Shown here: piece after piece, positions 31,279 to 38,337 of the stretch
Layout of the letters: each line of letters opens with the position of its first letter
How positions within the stretch are numbered: the first letter of the stretch is position 1
Assembly: GCA_013314755.1 (NCBI GenBank)
Contig: JABUFA010000033.1
Location: forward strand, 1-43,048
Length of the DNA: 43,048 nt
Source: Chthonomonadia bacterium
GTDB taxonomy: Bacteria; Armatimonadota; HRBIN16
Reading direction: 5' to 3'
Notes under the pieces: model-generated
What the model saw: the letters and a program-made list of their open reading frames with translations, nothing else
The model's database searches: none
Told to the model about the DNA's origin: nothing
Program-made: the position numbers and the translations under genes

Positions 31279-32354
31279 GACACCGATACTCCCGTATCAA
31301 CCCGCACGCGCCACGCCTCTCCGCCCGCGCTCTTGAAGGCTTCGACCACCTCTTCCTCGTGTCCGGGCGCGTAGGCGAACAGACAGCCTCCCCCACCTGA
31401 GCCGTTCACCTTGCCTCCCAGCGCACCTGCCCGCAGGGCAGATTCCAGCATCTTTTCGATCTTCGGTGTGGAGACGCCGACGCCATCGCGCAGCTGGGTG
31501 TGGTGCGCCAGCAGGAGGTCGCCCAGAGCCTGCGGCGTCCATGAGTCGTTTTTGAGCATCTGGTAGGCGCGGCGGGTCAGGTCGCGGTTAATCAGGTTGG
31601 CGCGCACGCGGCGGGCGTTGCGTTCGGGAATGCGCTTGAGAGCCTCTTCCGCTTCCTCTAAAGGCGTGGTATGCAGGTCAAAATGGGGCATTATCTCCTT
31701 GAGCCTCTGCACGCCTTCCGTCACGTCGCGCCGTGAGGCGGCAAGCACCTCCACCGTGGCTTTGGGCTGAAGCGAGTCCGCCAGCACCAGTCCCGTCAGC
31801 GCAACGGGGAGTCGTTCGGCGTGGAAAGGCGGCTGGGTGTCGATGAAGAGCACTCCACCGAGCGCGGCGCAGAAGTGGTCCATCATGCCGCCCGGCTCGT
31901 GAAACTCCAGCACCTCGGTCTGGTGTCCCCAGCGTGCCAGCGTTTCCGCGTCCGGGGTTAGCGGCGGCTCGGCAAGCTGACACAGCAGACGCAGCCACAT
32001 AATCACCATTGCCGACGAGCTGGCAACGCCCGCCTGCATGGGGATGTTGCCGGTGATGCGGATGTTTGCGCCCGTCGTGAAGTTTGCCCCCTGCCGGCGC
32101 AGGACGTTAACGCCCGCCCGCAGATAGTCGCGCGGCTGCTGGTAAACCTGCTCCTGCGACGGGTCGATGGTCATCTGCTCGCCGATGTCGGGCATATCCA
32201 GCCGCCAAAGTGCGTCAGATTGGCTCAGGTTGACTTCCGCTCGAATGCGCCGGTTGATGGCGGCGGCGATGACAGGCAATCCAAGGTAGTCCTGATGCTC
32301 TCCAAAAAGACAGATTCGTCCGGGTGCGGATACACTGAAGGTTTGTGCTTTCAT
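31275..32354 (-). CDS. GHMP family sugar kinase (galactokinase-like)
   Basis: The 359-residue protein has a galactokinase-type start: SAPGRICLFGEHQDYLG near residues 9-25, the ATP loop GVASSSAM, and the C-terminal GKVNGSGGGGC motif 3. It should phosphorylate a sugar at C1. The frame is open 44 codons upstream, but a TTGACT/TATACT promoter ends eight bases before the ATG at 32354, so translation begins here, apparently on a leaderless message. The next gene, a sugar nucleotidyltransferase, overlaps its stop. Together they look like a salvage route to an NDP-sugar. Confidence 0.88.
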   Translation of the reverse strand: MKAQTFSVSAPGRICLFGEHQDYLGLPVIAAAINRRIRAEVNLSQSDALWRLDMPDIGEQMTIDPSQEQVYQQPRDYLRAGVNVLRRQGANFTTGANIRITGNIPMQAGVASSSAMVIMWLRLLCQLAEPPLTPDAETLARWGHQTEVLEFHEPGGMMDHFCAALGGVLFIDTQPPFHAERLPVALTGLVLADSLQPKATVEVLAASRRDVTEGVQRLKEIMPHFDLHTTPLEEAEEALKRIPERNARRVRANLINRDLTRRAYQMLKNDSWTPQALGDLLLAHHTQLRDGVGVSTPKIEKMLESALRAGALGGKVNGSGGGGCLFAYAPGHEEEVVEAFKSAGGEAWRVRVDTGVSVS

Positions 32355-32361
32355 GCCTTTT

Positions 32362-32390
32362 AGTATAGGCAAAGAGGGGGCGTAAGTCAA
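32362..32390 (-). promoter_or_regulatory. Leaderless-type promoter of the nucleotide-sugar operon
   Basis: On the minus strand TTGACT (32390-32385), 17 bases, TATACT (32367-32362). Seven bases (AAAAGGC) separate the -10 box from the ATG at 32354, so the transcript should start at or within a base or two of the start codon. Confidence 0.82.
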
Positions 32391-32469
32391 GCGGTTGGAG
32401 CTGGAGGTCAGGGCATCTTCCGACGACCAAAAACCGCAGGAAATATGCGGGCTATCGCCTCCGCAAATA

Positions 32470-32535
32470 TGGAATGCTGAAGCCAAGCTTCAGCATTCCA
32501 AAATAGCCCGCAGCTTCTAGTTGCGGGAGTGTCTC
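32470..32535. repeat. Hairpin repeats between the operon and the VapBC pair
   Basis: TGGAATGCTGAAGC (32470-32483) and GCTTCAGCATTCCA (32487-32500) form a perfect 14-pair hairpin. Compared with the copy at 26513-26541, one G-C pair has become A-T. A second hairpin follows: CCCGCAGCT (32507-32515) with AGTTGCGGG (32519-32527). Beyond it the gap has only the vapBC promoter and a CTTCCCCC/GGGGGAAG stem (32634-32641 and 32667-32674) in the leader. Confidence 0.75.
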
Positions 32536-32588
32536 TAAAGATTGTCCGCCTCCTATCCCAACCGGGTGCTGACCTTTGTGCAGAAATA

Positions 32589-32617
32589 TCGACAATCTGC
32601 AAAAGATGAGATACAAT
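32589..32617 (+). promoter_or_regulatory. Promoter of the VapBC-like pair
   Basis: TCGACA (32589-32594), 17 bases, TACAAT (32612-32617). Transcription would begin near 32624, giving a leader of about 85 bases that contains a hairpin. Confidence 0.7.
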
Positions 32618-32708
32618 TAGGATAGATTTGCTTCTTCCCCCTCGTTTGCCTTCTCATCCAGAGCGTGGGGGAAGGTGCAAAAGCTTCTACAGCACGGAGG
32701 TATAGTCT

Positions 32709-32939
32709 TTGGAGACTATCACTGTGGAACGCATACGCGAAGTCGTGGCAAGTTTGCCTGAACCCCTTCAGGAGCAGGTGCTGGAGTACGTGCGCCAGCT
32801 GAGTCAAAGTACGGCACTGCGAGGTATTCCACTCAAAGACTTGCAGGAAAGGGTAGAACCGCTCACCGATGAAGAGGCTGAAGCCATCCTGCACGCCATC
32901 GAGTTGGGCTGCGAGCAGGTAAACCCCGATGAATGGTAA
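32709..32939 (+). CDS. Antitoxin of a VapBC-type pair
   Basis: The 76-residue protein has a helical head (VERIREVVASLPEPLQEQVL, then EYVRQL) and an acidic tail (LTDEEAEAILHAIELGCEQV). It resembles DUF2281-like antitoxins that precede PIN toxins. The start is a TTG at 32709: GGAGGT (32696-32701) lies seven bases upstream, and no in-frame ATG is near. The toxin gene begins within its last codons (overlap 11 bases). It should bind and silence the PIN RNase, and probably repress its own promoter. Confidence 0.75.
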   Translation: METITVERIREVVASLPEPLQEQVLEYVRQLSQSTALRGIPLKDLQERVEPLTDEEAEAILHAIELGCEQVNPDEW

Positions 32940-33318
32940 GTATTTGGTGGACACGAGCGTGCTTGTGGATCTGCTTCGGGGAACCCGGGCGGTTGCTCTT
33001 CCCGACCAAAGCGAGTTGATTGTTTGCGTCATTGCGGTCGGGGAACTCTACTACGGAGCGCTCATTGCAAATCGCTCGGGTCACAGAGTGCAGCAGTTAA
33101 TGCAGTTTCTGTCGCGCTACTCTATCCTGCACACCAGCGACGGTGTATCAGCTGCCTATGCGGAACTCAAATGCGCTCTTAAGGAACGCGGAACACCGAT
33201 ACCTGAAAACGATGTGTGGATCGCTGCGTTTGCAAAGACCTACCAGCTGCCGTTGCTGACGCGCGACTCCCACTTCCAGCACATCGCCGCGCTGGGCGTA
33301 GAGGTCATTTATGTTTGA
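32929..33318 (+). CDS. vapC: PIN domain RNase toxin (VapC-like)
   Basis: The 129-residue protein is a complete PIN domain. The acidic residues that hold Mg2+ are all present: Asp8 in LVDTSVLVDLL, Glu39 in AVGELYYGA, Asp95 in PENDVWIAAFA and Asp113 in LLTRDSHF. VapC toxins cut specific tRNAs or rRNA. The ATG lies inside the antitoxin gene, and the pair is a compact toxin-antitoxin unit flanked on both sides by hairpin repeats. Confidence 0.92.
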   Translation: MNGKYLVDTSVLVDLLRGTRAVALPDQSELIVCVIAVGELYYGALIANRSGHRVQQLMQFLSRYSILHTSDGVSAAYAELKCALKERGTPIPENDVWIAAFAKTYQLPLLTRDSHFQHIAALGVEVIYV

Positions 33319-33360
33319 GGATATTGTTTTGTGGTTTGCAGTTGGGCAGGCGAGTCAGGG

Positions 33361-33503
33361 TTGCTGAAGCAAGCTTCAGCACTCCAAAGAGGTCAGCCTC
33401 CGCAGGAGGCTTCGCTGTGAGTAGCCCGCAACTTCCAGTTGCAGGGATGCCTCCCGGCACAGTTTAGCCTCTGCAGACATGCCCTGCTGAAGCAAGATTC
33501 AGC
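33361..33503. repeat. Composite hairpin repeat cluster
   Basis: Four modules lie in a row: GCTGAAGC/GCTTCAGC (33363-33380), CCTCCGCAGGAGG (33404-33416), GCAACT/AGTTGC (33428-33442) followed by AGGGATGCCTC, and a degenerate GCTGAA/TTCAGC (33486-33503). The second and third together match positions 28-85 at the window's left end. The cluster fills the gap between vapC and the convergent UROD-family gene. Confidence 0.72.
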
Positions 33504-33517
33504 GGTCCAAAGCCTCC

Positions 33518-34576
33518 CTACTCCAGCCTGCCGTACTCCTCCACCGCCTCGAAGAAAGCCAGAATGTTCTCCCAGGGCACGTCAGGCTCGATGACGTGCG
33601 TCGGTGCCAGCACCAGACCGGGCGCGAAACGCTCGATCATCTCTTTCACGGCACGCTTCACGTCCTCCGGCTTGCCGAAGGGCATCACCGTCTGCGTGCC
33701 GACCGTTCCCCAGAAGGCGAGCCGGTCGCCGAACTCGCGCTTGACCCAGTCCATATCCAGGCACTCCGGCTGGACGGGGTTCAGCACGGTGACACCCACC
33801 TCAATCAGGTCCTCGATGATGTCGGCGATGTTGCCGTCGCTGTGATACCATACTGGGATGTCGGGGCGCACGGCACGTGCGGCGGCAATCTCGCGGGCAA
33901 GGCGAGGTTTCAGAAAACGTCGCCATATCTCGGGGCGCATCATCAGCCTGTCCTGCATGCCCACGTCGTCGCCGAACTGCACCATATCCACGCCCGCTTC
34001 GGCAAGGCGGCGCGCCTTGAAGCAGTTATCCTGCGTAATCTTCTCCAGCACCCACTCCACAAACTCGGGGTTCTCGATGAAATCGCGGAAGATGCGCTCG
34101 AAACCGATGATCTGCCACGCGGTTTCAAAGATGTGCCCCGCAAAACCGGTCACGAAATAGCCCCGCTCATGCCACTGCCTGACCTCCTCCTCCAGATGCT
34201 CATGGCGGTACGAGGGGGTGAAGTCGGGCCAGGGGTACTCTTCCAGCTCGCGGATGGTGGTTGCGTGTTCCAGCGGGAACACGTAGCGGGAAAAGTGGTA
34301 AAACGTGCCCGGAATATGCGCGGTGCCGTACTCACTGCTGATGCGACTGCCCGGTGGCAGCTTCTCCAGGTAGGGAGTGAAATCGGGCAGATCGCGCGGC
34401 GGGCGGAAACCCACGTAACGGATTTCCATGCCAAAGTATTCCGCCGGGTCGGTATGACCGGTCTCTTTCACAAAGCGGTCGTAGGCGGCGGGAGTAAACC
34501 CCATCTCTTTGGGGACCCTGTCGGGCTTTTGCCGGCGTACCGCCCGCAGAACGCGCTCTCTTGGCGTCAGCGACAT
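33518..34576 (-). CDS. UROD superfamily protein (methyltransferase-like)
   Basis: The 352-residue protein starts MSLTPRERVLRAVRRQKPDR, the usual opening of uroporphyrinogen-decarboxylase-like proteins of the MtaA/CmuA type. The centre has VDMVQFGDDVGMQDRLMM, WYHSDGNIADIIEDLIEVGV with the conserved His, and NPVQPE. The haem-pathway signatures of real HemE are not visible. I infer a corrinoid-dependent methyl transferase acting on a methylated small molecule; the substrate is unknown. GGAG lies six bases before the ATG at 34576. A corrinoid protein gene lies about 3 kb away. Confidence 0.82.
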   Translation of the reverse strand: MSLTPRERVLRAVRRQKPDRVPKEMGFTPAAYDRFVKETGHTDPAEYFGMEIRYVGFRPPRDLPDFTPYLEKLPPGSRISSEYGTAHIPGTFYHFSRYVFPLEHATTIRELEEYPWPDFTPSYRHEHLEEEVRQWHERGYFVTGFAGHIFETAWQIIGFERIFRDFIENPEFVEWVLEKITQDNCFKARRLAEAGVDMVQFGDDVGMQDRLMMRPEIWRRFLKPRLAREIAAARAVRPDIPVWYHSDGNIADIIEDLIEVGVTVLNPVQPECLDMDWVKREFGDRLAFWGTVGTQTVMPFGKPEDVKRAVKEMIERFAPGLVLAPTHVIEPDVPWENILAFFEAVEEYGRLE

Positions 34577-34647
34577 GTTTTCTCCTCTTTGCGCAAACAA
34601 GATGTTTGAACAGCAGTTCTATCGGTCAGCAGACAATTCCTGCGCGC

Positions 34648-34944
34648 TCAAGGGTTCCTCGCCAGCGTTTCCAGTATCCGGTTCAGCACCCCTTGCTGCT
34701 TCCACTCCAGAAAACGGCGGTGACAGGTCTGGTAGGAAGGATATTCACTCGGAAGGTTCTTCCATGGTTCGCCAGTGCGTAACACCCACAGGATACCGTT
34801 AAGCACCTGTCGGTCGTCTTGTCGGCGTCTGCCTCGCCTGTTCTGTCGGGGTATTAACGCCTCGACCAGTTGCCATTGCCTATCCGTCATGTCCAATTGG
34901 GGTGACCTCCCACCGCGTCTCGGCGTGTAATCAGAATATACCAC
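34648..34944 (-). pseudogene. IS5-family (DUF4096) transposase remnant
   Basis: The 98-codon frame encodes only the N-terminal domain of an IS5/IS427-type transposase: MTDRQWQLVEALIP, NGILWVLRTGEPWKNLP, YQTCHRRFLEW. It stops at LARNP. No DDE catalytic part follows in any frame before the adjacent gene at 34576, so this is a fragment rather than the first of two frameshifted frames. The natural start is probably the ATG at 34890 or a TTG at 34896. I see no intact terminal repeats. Confidence 0.8.
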
Positions 34945-34948
34945 ATTT

Positions 34949-34978
34949 TTGAGATAGATTCTACGCTTTTTCTAAAAT
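34949..34978 (+). promoter_or_regulatory. Possible promoter and inverted repeat of the PEP-CTERM gene
   Basis: TTGAGA (34949-34954) and TAAAAT (34973-34978) are 18 bases apart. Just downstream TTGCTC (34981-34986) and GAGCAA (35003-35008) form an inverted repeat around an AT-rich centre, possibly an operator in the leader. Confidence 0.4.
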
Positions 34979-35060
34979 AATTGCTCAGTATGTATAAAAA
35001 CAGAGCAAGTGGAACGCTTTGTGCACTATATCAGATTACCGCTAATGGAGGTGATTCGTC

Positions 35061-36284
35061 ATGGGTTTCCCGCGGTTCGCAGTCGCGCTAAGCTGTCTTT
35101 TTGTCGTGGTGACGATGGTTCCTGTGTTCGCCGGTATCAATGATACCTGGGACTGGAAGGACGGCAAGCGCAATTTGAAAGTGTACGTCAATGCCGCCGA
35201 CGCCAACAAGGAGTTCGGTGGCAAGAAGCTCAAGGACATCGTGAAGGAGGCGATGGACAACTGGAACAGTGTCAAAGGCGACACCGGCTGGGAGTTTGAG
35301 GAGGGCACGGCCGACTCCCATGACATTGAAATCAAGACCGGCGGCTCAGGTGGTGGAGGCGCGCATACCACCTTTGACAACATCGACAAAGACCGCAGGG
35401 TCAGCAAACGCACAGTAGTGATGGACCCCAACTTCAAGAAAGGGTGGGGCTTCAACGACGATGCCAAGAAAAACCCTGTTAGCACGATGAAGCATGAGCT
35501 GAGCCATACACTGCGCCTGACCCACCAGGGCGGGACACGCAGTAAGACGGGCAAAATCAAAGACCCGCAGGGCAGCGACACCAAAGACGATGACGTCACA
35601 ACTATCTCTGCCGATGACAAAAATGAGGCGAAGAAGTCCTCCACCGCGCCTATCCGCAAGGCGGAAGCACAGGTTGGTCCGGGCAAAGACGCTCATCTGG
35701 AGGTGCTGGGGTTCCCCGATGAGTTACCGTTCATACCGAATACCCTGAACGCTACGATAGACATTCCCGACAACCTGTTTACGGCGGATAACACTCTCGT
35801 TTTCAGCGCAACGGAGTTTCACTCCATGCCCGAGCCGCTGAACGTTCCTGCAGGGGTGGAACGGATGGTCAAAGGGGTGCATATCAGCACCGATCAGACA
35901 CCCTCTCTCTCCTTCTTTGACGTGTTTGTGGAGCTGAACATCCCCTACGAGGACGGACTGGAAGGGGAAGGCTGGCTCATCGACATCAACGACCCCAAGT
36001 GGACGCCGATTATCGAACCAACCCTGCGTCCGTTCTACTTTGACCCGTTGCAGGGCTGGCTCGAACTCGGCAACCTGGGCAGTTTCACCCTTGATACGGT
36101 GAACGATGTGATGAGCCTGCGCATCTCTCCACAACTGCTGGCGAATTACGCCGGTCCGGGTTCAGGGCAGAGAGGGCTATTCCTGTCGATGTCGGGTACT
36201 CCTGTGCCCGAGCCTTCCACACTGGTTCTGTTCACGATGGGAATACTGGCTTCGGCGCGAGCACTGCGTCGGCGTCGACATTGA
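35061..36284 (+). CDS. PEP-CTERM surface protein with metzincin-like protease motif
   Basis: The 407-residue protein has a signal peptide (hydrophobic core about 7-23, ending VFAG). A zinc-protease motif HELSHTLRLTH follows at 145-155, which matches H-E-x-x-H-x5-H with Arg in place of the usual Gly. A linker with many Lys and Asp residues comes next. The C-terminus is a PEP-CTERM anchor: PVPEPST near 382, a hydrophobic segment, and a basic tail RALRRRRH. I infer an exported metalloprotease sorted by exosortase. The usual Met-turn is not evident (VTTISADD instead), so it may be inactive or divergent. GGAGGTGA lies before the ATG at 35061. A hairpin terminator follows. Confidence 0.85.
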   Translation: MGFPRFAVALSCLFVVVTMVPVFAGINDTWDWKDGKRNLKVYVNAADANKEFGGKKLKDIVKEAMDNWNSVKGDTGWEFEEGTADSHDIEIKTGGSGGGGAHTTFDNIDKDRRVSKRTVVMDPNFKKGWGFNDDAKKNPVSTMKHELSHTLRLTHQGGTRSKTGKIKDPQGSDTKDDDVTTISADDKNEAKKSSTAPIRKAEAQVGPGKDAHLEVLGFPDELPFIPNTLNATIDIPDNLFTADNTLVFSATEFHSMPEPLNVPAGVERMVKGVHISTDQTPSLSFFDVFVELNIPYEDGLEGEGWLIDINDPKWTPIIEPTLRPFYFDPLQGWLELGNLGSFTLDTVNDVMSLRISPQLLANYAGPGSGQRGLFLSMSGTPVPEPSTLVLFTMGILASARALRRRRH

Positions 36285-36290
36285 TGCGCG

Positions 36291-36313
36291 GGGCGGGGTA
36301 CTCCCCGCCCTTT
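36291..36313. terminator. Terminator between convergent genes
   Basis: GGGCGGGG (36291-36298), loop TACT, CCCCGCCC (36303-36310), then TTT. The eight-pair GC stem directly follows the PEP-CTERM stop and ends at the stop codon of the gene on the other strand. It may serve both directions, though the T tract is short and only on the plus side. Confidence 0.75.
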
Positions 36314-37368
36314 CAAAACTGTGAGGCGACGTATCGGGCGAGCGCGATAAAATTGCGGGCGGCGTGCTCGCCGTATGTACCGGAAGCTGTGCCGCTCAGC
36401 ACAAAGCCGTCGGGACCCGCCTCCTCGATCAGCCTCCTGCCAATGGCGAGTATCTGCTCGGTGCCGAGCTGGTTGATGACTTCCATATCGTCCATGTTGC
36501 CCACGATACACACCCGGCCGCGCAGAATCTCCTTCGCTTTCGGCATGTCACAGTCACCCCAGGGTGGTGCTTCCAGCGGGTCCAGTGCGTCCACCCCGAT
36601 GTCCACAATCGCGTGCAGATAGCGCATGATGGGTCCATGATTGTGAAAATAGGCAATCGCACCGTAGTGGTGTATCAGCGCGACCAGCTCCTTATCATAT
36701 CGGCGCACCAGCCTGTCGTAAGCGACGGGACCCAGCTGAGTGGAAACATATTCGCCACCTACGATGCGGAACGCATCCACCCCTGCCCGGCAGACCCGCT
36801 CCACAAACGCCAGCAACCGCTCATTGCCCACGCGCACCATCTGTTCCATCAGGTCGGGCGCATCCGCCCACAGCAGGCAAAAATCCTGCGGAGACAGCCA
36901 TTCTGCAGGAAAGCATACTGCGTCGGGCAGTTCGAACAGCACCACGCCTTCCTCGCCCAGCCATTCCCTGGTGGTGAAAAAGTGGCGCAGAGCATCCTGC
37001 ACGGCATCTTCGGTGGGTGGCTCGTACGGCGCGGAAAGCAGTTTCTGCACGTCGTCGGCTCCCTTGCAGGGAAACTCCGTGCAGGCAGAGGTAATCGGTG
37101 TGCGCGTGACGACCCGGGTCAGGTTGCCGCCGGGGGTGTGATAGATGGTGCGCGTGATGTTGCCAGCGGTTTCGGTTTCGCGAGGCAGGGCGGAGCCGAT
37201 GAAACAGTCACAAGCCCATCCTGCATACACCATGATGTCCGTTTCGCGCACGAGTTCAGCGGCGAGGTCGCTGTCGCGCGGGATGCGCCCGAAGTGCTGA
37301 GGAGATACAGGGATACGGTCAGGCGTACCCCGTTGAAAAGCACAGAGTAACCGCTGCCTGGATGTCAT
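36313..37368 (-). CDS. UROD superfamily protein (corrinoid methyltransferase-like)
   Basis: The 351-residue protein begins MTSRQRLLCAFQRGTPDRIP, as expected for UROD-like methyltransferases. The middle has DAFRIVGGEYVS and YFHNHGPIMRYL, then ALDPLEAPPWGDCDM, an active-site-like region that contains His and Cys residues suited to zinc. It lies 80 bases downstream of the corrinoid protein gene and is probably in the same operon, so it may transfer a methyl group to or from that protein. The substrate is unknown. GAGGGG lies close to the ATG at 37368. Confidence 0.83.
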   Translation of the reverse strand: MTSRQRLLCAFQRGTPDRIPVSPQHFGRIPRDSDLAAELVRETDIMVYAGWACDCFIGSALPRETETAGNITRTIYHTPGGNLTRVVTRTPITSACTEFPCKGADDVQKLLSAPYEPPTEDAVQDALRHFFTTREWLGEEGVVLFELPDAVCFPAEWLSPQDFCLLWADAPDLMEQMVRVGNERLLAFVERVCRAGVDAFRIVGGEYVSTQLGPVAYDRLVRRYDKELVALIHHYGAIAYFHNHGPIMRYLHAIVDIGVDALDPLEAPPWGDCDMPKAKEILRGRVCIVGNMDDMEVINQLGTEQILAIGRRLIEEAGPDGFVLSGTASGTYGEHAARNFIALARYVASQF

Positions 37369-37396
37369 CTGCCCCTCTGCCGGTCGAGAGATGCAT

Positions 37397-37425
37397 CCCC
37401 TCTCCCACCGAATGCGGGAGAGGGG
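37397..37425. repeat. CCCCTCTCCC hairpin in the corrinoid operon
   Basis: CCCCTCTCCC (37397-37406) and GGGAGAGGGG (37416-37425) form a perfect ten-pair stem with a nine-base loop. It lies between the corrinoid gene and the UROD-family gene and could reduce read-through. It is the same element as 6797-6824. Confidence 0.65.
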
Positions 37426-37448
37426 TCAGATAGCAAGCAGGGCGAGCA

Positions 37449-38090
37449 CTATGCCACGTTCAGCAGCTCTTTGCACTTATCGACGGCGGTAGCTGCGTCG
37501 GGGGCGTAAGCATCGGCGCCAATCTGGTTTGCCCACTCCTGAGTGACCGGTGCGCCGCCCACGATAATCTTCACCTTCGGGCGCAGTCCTTCGGCGTCGA
37601 ACGCCTTGATGACTTCAGGGATATAGGTCATGGTGGTGGTAAGCAGAGCGGACATGCCCACAATCTGAGCGTTGTGCTCTTTGGCTGCGGCAATGAACTT
37701 GTCGGCAGTCACATCCACACCCAGGTCCACCACGCGGAAGCCTGCCCCTTCCACCATCATGGCAACCAGGTTCTTGCCGATGTCGTGCAGGTCGCCGCGC
37801 ACCGTGCCGATAACCATCGTGCCGATGGGCTGGACGTCGGTGGCGACCAGCAGAGGGCGCAGTATCTCCATCGACGCCTTCATGGCACGCGCCGCCACCA
37901 GAATCTCGGGCACAAAATACTCGCCGTTTTTGAACTTTTCACCGGCGACGGACATTCCGGCAATCAGCCCCTCGTCCAGAATCTGTTTGGGGGTGACGCC
38001 GGCACCCACCAGCTTCTGCGTCAGCTCTACGGCGTCGTTGCGTTTGCCTTCCAGAATCGCCTGAGCCAGAGCTTTGAGTTCCTCCTGCAT
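37449..38090 (-). CDS. Corrinoid (B12-binding) methyltransferase protein
   Basis: The 213-residue protein has the two-part layout of MtaC/MtbC-type corrinoid proteins: a helical cap (1-85, with GMSVAGEKFKNGEYFVPEIL), then a B12-binding Rossmann domain with GDLHDIGKN (99-107; His102 is the lower cobalt ligand), the GMSALLTTTM loop and IIVGGAPVT. It carries methyl groups between a substrate methyltransferase and an acceptor. AGGAGG precedes the ATG at 38090. It is the first gene of an operon that continues into the UROD-family gene. No reductive activase is present in the window. Confidence 0.92.
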   Translation of the reverse strand: MQEELKALAQAILEGKRNDAVELTQKLVGAGVTPKQILDEGLIAGMSVAGEKFKNGEYFVPEILVAARAMKASMEILRPLLVATDVQPIGTMVIGTVRGDLHDIGKNLVAMMVEGAGFRVVDLGVDVTADKFIAAAKEHNAQIVGMSALLTTTMTYIPEVIKAFDAEGLRPKVKIIVGGAPVTQEWANQIGADAYAPDAATAVDKCKELLNVA

Positions 38091-38171
38091 CGTGTTCCTC
38101 CTGTGTGCGTTAATGGCGCAACTTCTTTCTATTCTTTGTTCGTAATGGCTGGCGTTCCAGCATCTTCGGTG

Positions 38172-38200
38172 ATTCTATAAAACAAATTTTGCCCTGTCAA
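38172..38200 (-). promoter_or_regulatory. Promoter of the corrinoid operon
   Basis: On the minus strand TTGACA (38200-38195), 17 bases, TAGAAT (38177-38172). The start is near 38165, giving a leader of about 75 bases, too short for a cobalamin riboswitch. Confidence 0.82.
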
Positions 38201-38273
38201 GCCGAACTCCTGCAAGGCTCGAAGATTTTGAAAAGGTTGCGAGGATATGCTTCCTCTCAGCAGCACCACCGGC

Positions 38274-38303
38274 TTGAAGGTCAGTCTTTGCCTGCGATAT
38301 AAT
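38274..38303 (+). promoter_or_regulatory. Promoter of the M29 aminopeptidase gene
   Basis: TTGAAG (38274-38279), 18 bases, TATAAT (38298-38303). Transcription would begin near 38310, 28 bases before the GTG start. Confidence 0.72.
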
Positions 38304-38337
38304 CGCGGACAGAAACGCATCTCACAGGAGGTTTGGA

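Noticed and set aside
26460-33503. CRISPR array from the recurrent hairpin repeats
   Set aside because: Copies are irregularly spaced over kilobases, vary in sequence and lack uniform spacers. No cas genes are present.
34577-34647. Programmed frameshift leading to a transposase catalytic frame
   Set aside because: The space after the fragment is only 71 bases before the UROD-family start, and no DDE-type sequence exists in any frame.
36313-37368. Uroporphyrinogen decarboxylase of haem synthesis (hemE)
   Set aside because: The active-site signatures of HemE are missing and the gene lies beside a corrinoid protein gene. The methyltransferase-like branch fits better. The same applies to 33518-34576.
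38091-38165. Cobalamin riboswitch before the corrinoid gene
   Set aside because: The predicted leader is only about 75 bases and lacks a B12-box-like sequence. Such riboswitches need about 200 bases.
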